A stretch of DNA of 20,245 bases from Paulinella micropora (lineage: Eukaryota > Cercozoa > Imbricatea > Euglyphida): assembly GCA_009731375.1 (NCBI GenBank), contig BJOX01000034.1:710349-730593 (forward strand), given 5' to 3'. Under the pieces are notes generated by a model, which was given only the letters and a program-made list of their open reading frames with translations, was not told the DNA's origin and did not search any database. Below, piece by piece: positions 9,922-17,826 of this stretch (positions are counted from its first letter, which is position 1; each line of letters begins with the position of its first letter). A program made the translations under genes and the position numbers.

Positions 9922-10158
9922 GGTAGTATCTCTCCTGCCCATCATCCTTTTATTCACCTTTTCCATATATTCCTTTGCTTCTACACATACACCCATTTCC
10001 TACACACCCTTGCCAGTACCCTCTTCTACCCAAACCTCGGAAATTCACGCTTTGTCCCGACACACAGATACTTCACATGTTTACTTAAGCGAGCGCAAGC
10101 TGCGTGTTGTTCTCGTAGAGGGTGCAAAGACTATGTGAGTCACTTCATCGTAAAACAT
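9922..10158 (+). repeat. Duplicated spacer block, copy 2
   Basis: Second copy of the block at 9089-9450, with landmarks in the same order and a CATA array directly downstream. The frame ending LSERKLRVVLVEGAKTM just before the GTGAGT string looks coding in this copy, but the matching frame of copy 1 is interrupted by a stop. A repeat family member is therefore the safer reading. Confidence 0.75.
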
Positions 10159-10377
10159 ACATACATACATACATACGTACATACATACATACATACATAC
10201 ATACATACATACATTCCGTACATAATGTACATACATACATACATGCATGCATACATACATACATACATACATACATACACACATACATATATACATACAT
10301 ACATACATACATACATACACACACACATACACACACATACATACATACATACAGACATACATACATACATACATACA

Positions 10378-10417
<40 letters not shown>

Positions 10418-10452
10418 TACATACATACATACATAACATACATATACATACA

Positions 10453-10486
<34 letters not shown>

Positions 10487-10604
10487 CATACATACATACA
10501 TACATACATACATACATACATACATGCATACATACATACATACATACATACATACATACATACATACATACATACATACATGCATGCATACATACATACA
10601 TACA

Positions 10605-10635
<31 letters not shown>

Positions 10636-10980
10636 GTACATACATACATACATACATACATACATACATAACATACATACATAAATACATACATAAATAC
10701 ATACATAAATACATACATACGTAAAAAAATATACATACATACATACATACATTACATACATTACATACATATACATACATATACATACATACATACATAC
10801 ATACATAACATACATACATACATACATGCATACATACATACATATGTACATACATACATACATACATACATGTACATACATACATATGTACATGCATACA
10901 TACATGCATACATATCATACATATGTACATACATACATACAAACATACATACATACATACAATTTACATACATACATATG

Positions 10981-11011
<31 letters not shown>

Positions 11012-11366
11012 CATACATGTGTACATATGTATGTACATACATACATATGTACATACAAACATACAAACATACATACATATGTACATACAAACATACAAAC
11101 ATACATACATGCATACATAACATACATACATACATACATATGTACATACATACATACATACATAACATACATTCATACATACATACATACATACATACAT
11201 ACATACATACATACATACACACAATACATACATACATACACATACATACATACATACACATACATACATACATACGTACGTACATACATACATACATACA
11301 TACATACATACATACATACATACATCAAGATACATACAAGTACTCATACATGCATACATACATACA

Positions 11367-11397
<31 letters not shown>

Positions 11398-11440
11398 GTA
11401 CATACATACATGCATACATACATACATACATACATACATA
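10156..11440 (+). repeat. (CATA)n array with an internal (CTTA)n segment
   Basis: About 1.28 kb of CATA units with sporadic CATG, AACATA, CAAACATA and ATAA variants. Ten or so CTTA units occupy about 10378-10416, with CATA on both sides. AAATACATACAT recurs three times near 10683-10712. Open frames on both strands are repeat artefacts. Confidence 0.97.
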
Positions 11441-11481
11441 CAGACAGACAGACAGACAGACAGACACCAAACAGACAGACA

Positions 11482-11522
<41 letters not shown>

Positions 11523-11612
11523 GAGGCAGCAGGCAGGCAGGCAGGCAGGCAGACAGACAGGCAGACAGACAGACAGACAGACAGACAGACACACACACAG
11601 ACAGACAGACAG
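11441..11612 (+). repeat. (CAGA)n / (GGCA)n array
   Basis: CATA gives way sharply to CAGA at about 11441. CCAAACAGA and AACAGA interruptions follow, then GGCA units at about 11525-11562, then CAGA and CACA. This looks like successive single-base variants of the same 4-base unit spreading within one array. Confidence 0.95.
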
Positions 11613-12697
11613 ACCAGACATATATACATAAAATAAAATACGTAGCAAATGCCGTCACGTCTCCAGTGCCAGTCTTTTTTCCTTTTCTTCGAAATCACGA
11701 CTCACAATGGGGTTTTCTGTCCGCTAAACACGGTGGGTAAATTTGCGACAGACAGTCACTGGACTAAGATTTTTTTGTTCTTGGCATGACAGTCCCAGTG
11801 AATGAAGTACAACCTAAAGATAGCGAGTGTTACGTGATATTTTTGCGCGGTAGAGAGATCAGTTACGTTACGTTGGTATGCAGAAACGTAGAGAAATGAA
11901 TTTCGACGCATTCTAAGGTTTATTTTATCTTTTTTCACCGCATCATATCTAGCATCAGAGCATAATAATATGCATATGTGTCTTTGCGTTCGTTGGGTTG
12001 CTTTGATTTGGTGGGAAAAATTGAAGAATCAGGTTGTACGAACTGAAGTGGAGAGAAGAAAGTTTGACGCTGCCTGTGGTTTACTGCATTCCTTTTTGCC
12101 GGGTTTACTTTGTGTGGTCTGAGATATTATCTAGATTGTGATCATGAGGCGCTAATTAAATTTGGGGTTGATCTTCTAGCGCGAATCAAATTCGGGTTGG
12201 GGGACGGGTACCGGTTGTATTTCAAATTGATTGATTTGTGTGCCTTTGTCATATAGTTTGCTCCAGGAGTAAAATTTACTATTTCCCGAAGTTCTCAGTA
12301 TACCGTATGTTTCCAACTTCCCATCTCCACGAATTGTAAGTCACGATTCTATTATATATTAAAAGTTGCACTTGGTTGTGGGAAAAGTAATATTTACTAC
12401 CAGGCTTAGAAATGAACTAAGTCAACTGACATTTAAATTTTTTATTGCTGCATCACTTATTCGTCAAGATTCAAATATGATAAATCCTGCAAATGACTTT
12501 AAACTGCATCCGGTCTTGAAAATAGTATCAAACTATTATAACTTTACATTCATTTTGTATCGATATTATTCTATCTGCCTCTTCAGATTCAATTAATAAT
12601 TTTAATAAAGTTCTTTCTCATACTTCGAAAAATTAAAAAAGGAATATTCGCCTTTCAAAATATTAAATCTGGCATCAGAAACTAGGAATAATTTCAT
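11613..12697. other. Spacer with no recognised gene
   Basis: About 1.1 kb of ordinary, increasingly AT-rich sequence. No ORF here shows a motif; the longest (12366-12596, 76 aa) has no recognisable features. GCGCTAATTAAATTTGGGG near 12149 is loosely repeated as GCGCGAATCAAATTCGGG near 12179. Confidence 0.5.
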
Positions 12698-13668
12698 ATC
12701 TTTCTTCTTCTTCTTCTTCTACTTCTTCTTCTTTTCTTCCCTTCTTCTTTCCTTCTTCTTTCCTTCGATTCTTTTTCTTCTTCCTTCTTCCTTTTTTTCT
12801 TCCTTCATCTTTCTTCTTCTTCTTACTTCTTCCTTATTCTCCCTTCTTCTTTCTTTCTTTCTTTCTATCTTTCTTTCTTTCTTTCTTTCTTTCCTTCTTC
12901 TTCTTCTTCTTCTTCTTCTTCTTCTTCTTCTTCTTCTTCTTCTTCTTCCTGCCTTCCTTCCTTCCTCCTCCTCCTTCTTCTTCTCCTCCTCCTCCTCCTT
13001 CTTCTTCTTCTTCTTCTTCTTCTTCTTCTTCCTTCTTCTTCCTTCTTCTTTGTTCTTTCTTTTGCCTTCTTTGCTTTCTTTCCTCCTTTCTTTCTTCTTC
13101 TTCTTCTTACTTCTTTTCTTCTTTTTTCTTCTTCTTAACTTCTTTCTTCTTTCTTCCTCTTCCTCCTCCTCCTCCGCCTCCTCCTCATCATCATCATCCT
13201 TCTTCTTCTTCTTCTTCTTCTTCTTCTTCTCCTTCTTCTTCTTCTTCTTCTACTACTACTACTACTTCTACTACTACTTCTACTACTACTACTACTACTA
13301 CTACTACAACTACTACAACTACTACAACTACTACTACTACTACTTCTACTACTTCTTCTTCTTCCTTCTTCTTCCTTCTTCTTCTTCCTTCTTCTTCTTC
13401 TTCTTTTCTTCTACTTCTTTCTTTCCTTCTTTCCTTCTTTCTTTTCTTTCTTTCTTTTCTTTCTTTCTTTTCATTCTTTTTTTCTTTTCTTTTTTTCTTT
13501 TCTTTCTTTCTTTCTTTCTTTCTTTCTTTTCTTTCTTTCTTTTCTTTCTTTCTTTTCTTTCTCTTTTCTTTCTTTCTTTTCTTTCTTTCTTTTCTTTCTT
13601 TCTTTTCTTTCTTTCTTTTCTTTCTTTCTTCTTCTTCTTCAAATTTCTTTTTTTTCTTTTCTTTCTTT

Positions 13669-13701
<33 letters not shown>

Positions 13702-14176
13702 TCCTTCTTCCTCTTCTTCCTCTTCCTCTTCTTCTTCTTCTTCTTCTTCTTCTTCTTCTTCTTCTTCTTCTTCTTCTTCTTCTTCTTCTTCTTCTTCTCC
13801 TTCTTCTTCTTCTTCTCTCTTTTTTCTTTCTTTCTTTCTTTCTTTCTTTCCTTCTTCTTCTTTTTTTTTTCTTCTTCTTCTTCTTCTTCTTTTCTTCTTC
13901 TTCCTTCTTTCTTTCTTCTTCCTTCTTCCTTCTTCCTTTCTTTCTTTCTTTTTCTTTCTTTCTTTTTCTTTCTTTCTTTCTTTTTCTTTCTTTCTTTCTT
14001 TTCTTTCTTTCTTTTCTTTCTTTCTTTCTTTTCTTTCTTTCTTTTCTTTCTTTCTTTCTCCTTTCTGTCTTTCTTTTTCTTTCCTTCTCCTCTTAAGCTT
14101 TAATTTCTTTCTGTCCTCATCTTCCTTTCTTTTTTTTTCTTCCTTTTTTCCGTCTGCTGAGTCCTCTTTCTTCAAT
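12698..14176 (+). repeat. 1.5 kb (CTT)n / (CTA)n / (CTTT)n pyrimidine tract
   Basis: CTT and CTTC units dominate to about 13245. CTA/CAA triplets occupy about 13250-13345, then CTTT and CTTTT units alternate with CTT runs (notably 13725-13800). The plus strand is almost free of G. Poly-Phe/Ser/Leu/Tyr frames and antisense Lys/Glu/Arg frames are artefacts. Confidence 0.96.
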
Positions 14177-14179
14177 TTT

Positions 14180-14292
14180 AAGAAAAGGACGAAAGGAAGA
14201 AAGGAGAAGGAAAGAAACAAGCAAACAAAGAAAGAAAGAAACAAGCAAACAAACAAGTTTAATTTGTTCAACAAACAAACAAACAAAAGAAA
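14180..14292 (+). repeat. Purine tract (GAAA / CAAA units) after the pyrimidine tract
   Basis: Immediately after the pyrimidine tract the strand switches to GAAA, GAAGG and then CAAA units, so CTTT-type and GAAA-type runs face each other across a spacer of only a few bases near 14170-14180. They could pair as an imperfect inverted repeat. Confidence 0.8.
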
Positions 14293-14827
14293 AGATTGAA
14301 AATGATTATTGAGGTGGCAGCCCTGAAGCCAGGTGAAAGTGATATCGATTTGCTATGGCAAACACACACCAAGTCATCAATTTTTAAACAGAAGGAAAGA
14401 AGGACAAGAAAGAGCGTGCCGTAGGAGTAGTATAGGGTGCCACTTGGGCACAGGGTTTCAGGTGCAGTTTCATCACAGAAACCACACTAAGAGCCGTTAT
14501 TGTGTTTTGAGGCTACCTATTCTCTCTAAGTTCAAAACAACAATTTCATTAAAATCTCTCTTATTATGAATTTCGTTCTATTTTTCTTCGTGGATTAGAC
14601 TTTCAGTCATTATCAAATTCTGCGCCACTGCACCAACGCACTAGCACGCTGGAGTCGTGGCGAGGATTTTTTCACCAGAAATTCCGTCAGTCAAAAATAC
14701 AACATTGTGAGAAGTGTTTTTCCACTAAGAGCCGTTCCACTACCTATTTTTAAGCAGACAAAAGAAAGAAAAACGGCTACCTTTAAATAATTATTATTTA
14801 AAGAAATAAAATAAAGACACATATAGG
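14293..14827. other. Spacer before the Maverick-like genes, with short direct repeats
   Basis: No gene was seen. CACTAAGAGCCGTT occurs exactly at 14485-14498 and 14723-14736, each followed within 30 bases by CTACCTATT (about 14513 and 14739). ATTTTTAA(A/G)CAGA followed by GAAAGAA-type sequence also recurs near 14378 and 14745. The last 50 bases before the ATG at 14828 are very AT-rich. The element's outer border probably lies here or in the adjoining tract, but no terminal repeat can be proved from one end. Confidence 0.45.
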
Positions 14828-15331
14828 ATGACAAACGAAGACACTCAGAGATTTAGAATGTCTAGAGGTTGTGTTATGGTAAAGAATAACGAAAAGAGAC
14901 CAATGGTAAAAGTTCAATGGAGAGAAGGAGGAAAGGTTATATGTAAGAGTTTCTGTATCGGAAAGAAAAAATCAAAAGAGCAAGCATTGGAAGAAGCAAA
15001 GAAATATCACGAGGAAAATATAATACCTAAATATGAGGAATGGAAAATTAATTACGATAAAGAAACAAGAATAATCAAAAAAGAAAAGAAGAAAATTTGG
15101 AAGCATAAAGATTTTAAGTGTGGATGTGGTGCCGAAATACATAATGGAAACAAAACGCGACATATGAAGTCTCAGAAACATATTTCAGCAGAAAAAGAAA
15201 AACCTCCAGTTCCTCCAAGGCAAAGCAAAGAGTATATGGAGAGAATGAAGAAAGATGAAGATGATAGATGTAATATGTGTGGATGCATGGAACATGACTG
15301 CCACTGCGGTTGCTGGTATGGTAAGTATTGA
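14828..15331 (+). CDS. AP2-like / zinc-finger protein of the Maverick-like element
   Basis: A 167-residue protein. Residues about 13-62 (RGCVMVKNNEKRPMVKVQW to KYHEE) have the strand-strand-strand-helix pattern of AP2-like DNA-binding domains. Residues 98-118 form a C-x-C-x11-H-x5-H finger of the kind seen in proteins of large DNA viruses, virophages and Polinton-like viruses. The C-terminus (148-162) has seven Cys in 15 residues, C-x2-C-x-C-x4-C-x-C-x-C included. These features suggest a nucleic-acid-binding accessory protein, but this is inference and no homologue was identified by name. It is a single exon, AT-rich, with codon use closer to the polymerase ORFs than to the host genes. ATG at 14828 is the first Met; another lies at residue 11. 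The final codons contain GTAAGT, a perfect 5' splice-site string. Confidence 0.6.
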   Translation: MTNEDTQRFRMSRGCVMVKNNEKRPMVKVQWREGGKVICKSFCIGKKKSKEQALEEAKKYHEENIIPKYEEWKINYDKETRIIKKEKKKIWKHKDFKCGCGAEIHNGNKTRHMKSQKHISAEKEKPPVPPRQSKEYMERMKKDEDDRCNMCGCMEHDCHCGCWYGKY

Positions 15332-15341
15332 TAATCAAAAA

Positions 15342-15359
15342 GGTTTCTCTGCGGAAACC
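15342..15359 (+). other. Small hairpin after the zinc-finger gene
   Basis: GGTTTC (15342-15347) pairs with GAAACC (15354-15359) around a 6-base loop, 11 nt after the stop codon. It could help form a 3' end or be chance. Confidence 0.3.
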
Positions 15360-15392
15360 ACTGAATTTCCATTTAAAGACAAGGAGGGTCCT

Positions 15393-15400
15393 TATATATA
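15393..15400 (+). promoter_or_regulatory. TATA-like element upstream of the PolB N-terminal ORF
   Basis: TATATATA followed by GGGGCACAC lies about 97 nt before the ATG at 15497, in a stretch that is otherwise not especially AT-rich. Placement suits a promoter for the downstream ORF. No experimental or comparative support is available here. Confidence 0.35.
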
Positions 15401-15496
15401 GGGGCACACACGAGGCCACGAGGGGACGACCGATTGAGGCAGACAAATATTTTAATTTTATAAAATTATATTTTCCTTGATATACTATTATCAAAC

Positions 15497-16250
15497 ATGG
15501 AGACACACACGTATAACGGCAAGGTCTACATGTTGGATAGATTAAGGGAATATAAGATAAATTACGAAATCAAGTCTGTCAGGGGTCGGGATGTGCTATA
15601 TATCAAACCGAAGGTAAGGGAGTATAAAATTGATACACTGACAGCCCAAAACTACTTGAACCAAGTAAGAGGTGCGGTGTATTTCGAACACCATGCTATA
15701 CCAATAGCACCACCTTTACCTACGATTGAAGAGAAAAAAGAAATGAAAGAAAATTACAGAGACTTGTTGCGGTATGGTAATTATGATATCATGAGGGACG
15801 ACAGCAAGGAACACGAACTAGGAATAAATGAAAGCCGANNNNNNNNNNGACGACAGCAAGGAACACGAACTAGGAATAAATGAAAGCCTATATGAGGTAA
15901 GGATTAACGGCAACTTCCGATCATTTACGATGCACGATGTAATAAGATTTATTGAGATTGTGTTGAACGACTTTGTAAAACGACAAGCACCCGAAGATAA
16001 GGTTACCCTAGGTATTGAGTTTGTTGATTACTATGGAAAAGTATCAACATGCTTGCACAAAGTTAATCAAATCTCGGTTGAAAAAGTTTTAGAAAGATTG
16101 TCAGCAATATTTCAAAGCAACGAAAGTCTTTACATGGATGAGAACGGAATAAACTTTGATAAATTAAAATTTGTCTTGAAATCTGTTAAAATGCACATAT
16201 GTAGTTTCTCCCGTATAAAAGTGGTAGGTAGAATTCAAAAAAAAAATTAG
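15497..16250 (+). CDS. PolB-associated N-terminal domain ORF, gap-interrupted and 3'-disrupted
   Basis: The ORF runs into the N gap at 15839-15848. The same 40 bases occur on both sides, and collapsing that overlap keeps one frame, giving about 233 residues in all. The second half contains VRINGNFRSF, EDKVTLGIEF, a VSTCLHKVNQISVEKVLERL stretch and FQSNESLYMDENGINFDKL. This matches, from memory, the conserved region (with an 'LQSNEEF.LDD'-like core) found at the N-terminus of many Maverick/Polinton-type PolB proteins, where it leads straight into the polymerase. Its role in the family is unknown to me. Similarity stops at about 16193; the last 19 or so codons come from the adjoining insertion. 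It is therefore best read as the detached N-terminal part of the polymerase ORF at 17824 rather than an independent gene. Confidence 0.68.
15797..15888. other. Scaffold gap with unmerged 40-bp overlap
   Basis: Bases 15797-15836 are identical to 15849-15888, with ten N (15839-15848) and a stray GA between. This is typical of two contigs that overlap but were scaffolded instead of joined, so the N run does not represent missing sequence. Confidence 0.9.
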
Positions 16251-17826
16251 AATGGAATATGTAATTTTATTAAATAGAAATTATACATGTTATAAAGAAA
16301 GTGATTGACTAACATATTACGAAAACCTCATTGAAAAATAATCAAAATTGACTTCAAACCAATCAATTTCCCGTCGCCCACCCTTTTTTCCTAACTAATT
16401 TGCACACACCCCACCGGAAAAAAGTGGCCACCTTGCCACCTGAAAAAATGATGCTTGTGATGACCAAAAATCAAAGTCAGTTCTCATACTGATCCCAGTA
16501 TGCTCTTCAATAAATTTTTATATAATATCTTTCTCTGTATGCTTATAATTAAATGTACAAAGTTTTATTACAAAAAGGTAACCTCAAGCCTGCAAACAAA
16601 CCTGCCAAAGTCAGCAAGAAAAGGGCATAAGGCCCTCACTCAATTTTTTTTATTTAAATACAAGGCAGGTACTAGTACAAAAAGTGAAGGAAATCAAAGA
16701 CACTATTTAATAAAAACATTTTGTGCAGAAAATGCAGAAAAAAATTGAAAATCTGTAAAAATCTCAATAGTATTTTTTTAGCCTGTCTGGAGCCCAGAAA
16801 AGGTCACTAACAGCAGGGTTACAAAGAAAGGAGCAGGATTTGAACATATGCAAAACAAAGACCATGTGATTGTGAATAGATTCAGCACATAACATTCCAA
16901 GAAAAGCACACACAGCACATATAGGAGCGATACAGGACAGGTGCAAAAAAGTGTTTCAGGGAAAAGGGAACAACACATGCTACAGATAAGTTTTACAACA
17001 AACCATTTTGCAGACAGCATGGGCACAACGTGTGAAACGACTGTACAAGACCACGGGACGTGAAAGGATGCATGAGAAATACACAGAAAAAAAACACAAA
17101 ACTCTCAAGAGACACGACTTTTACCAATCTCGACCCCGCAAAAACCGTCAAATAAAAAAAAATTAGTGCGGCCTTCTCTTCAAAGGCTACGTATGTCGAT
17201 AGGCCTGTTTGTTTCAAATATTTTTTGGAAATTTTTCTGGTTTCCTCTCCGGGAATTGGAATGATCCTGTCAAATATTTCCAACAGAAATTGACGGGCCG
17301 GCTACACCAGTGTCTGTTGGAGGTCCATCTTGACACAGCGAGTGTTTGTTCAGACCACGTTGTTTCAAGCCAAAGCAAGCATGACGCAAGTGTTTTCATC
17401 AGAAAACTTGGTTACTCCCGTATTTGAAATCCTTATTATCGACTTCTATTTTCACTTTTCAGGACATAGCAAGTATGGTGTTTTTAACTGAAAAATGTTG
17501 TGTGCATGATGCACTCTTCACTCATTTTGACGCACAAGTGCTCAAATGAATTCAAATGTTATGTTGAGCAATCCTGCCAAAGGGTTTTTGCAGAGATGTA
17601 CGGTATAAAACAAAAACTAGGAAAACATAGGTCGAAAACTAGTTTGTCGAAATTCAGAACATACACCCAGATGACAGCAATAGCTTATATGAACTGAAAA
17701 CCTTAATACGGGACAGACCATTCCCACTAAAAACATTGAATTCTGCGCAGACAGCACCTCAAAATCTTGAATATTGAATGAGTTTACTCGCTGCATCAGT
17801 CTACCGACTAGTAGAACCTACATATG
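16196..17826. mobile_element. Probable non-autonomous insertion splitting the PolB gene
   Basis: About 1.6 kb of AT-rich, apparently non-coding DNA lies between two parts of one polymerase gene. CATATGTAGTTTCT at 16196-16209 and the reverse complement of 17813-17826 (CATATGTAGGTTCT) match at 13 of 14 positions, although the CATATG core is itself palindromic. ACATATG also occurs directly at 16195-16201 and 17820-17826; TA, ATAT or the whole heptamer could be the target duplication. No transposase, reverse transcriptase or tRNA-like sequence was recognised, and the short ORFs on both strands show no motif. This suggests a MITE-like or deleted DNA transposon. The superfamily is not assignable from such short ends. 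Simple removal leaves the polymerase frames out of register by one base, so another small change has occurred or the boundaries are slightly different. Confidence 0.5.

Noticed and set aside
13050-14286. Phe/Tyr/Leu-rich 348-aa ORF and Lys/Glu-rich antisense ORFs
   Set aside because: They come from the pyrimidine tract; no complex sequence supports a protein.
14972-15506. Minus-strand ORFs opposite the zinc-finger gene
   Set aside because: They are shadows of the plus-strand gene, whose finger and AP2-like pattern are coherent.
16500-17700. Short ORFs in the 1.6 kb insertion (for example 16764-17283 minus, 17500-17697 plus)
   Set aside because: There is no motif, no Cys/His or catalytic pattern, and composition is like the surrounding non-coding DNA; transposase was looked for and not seen.
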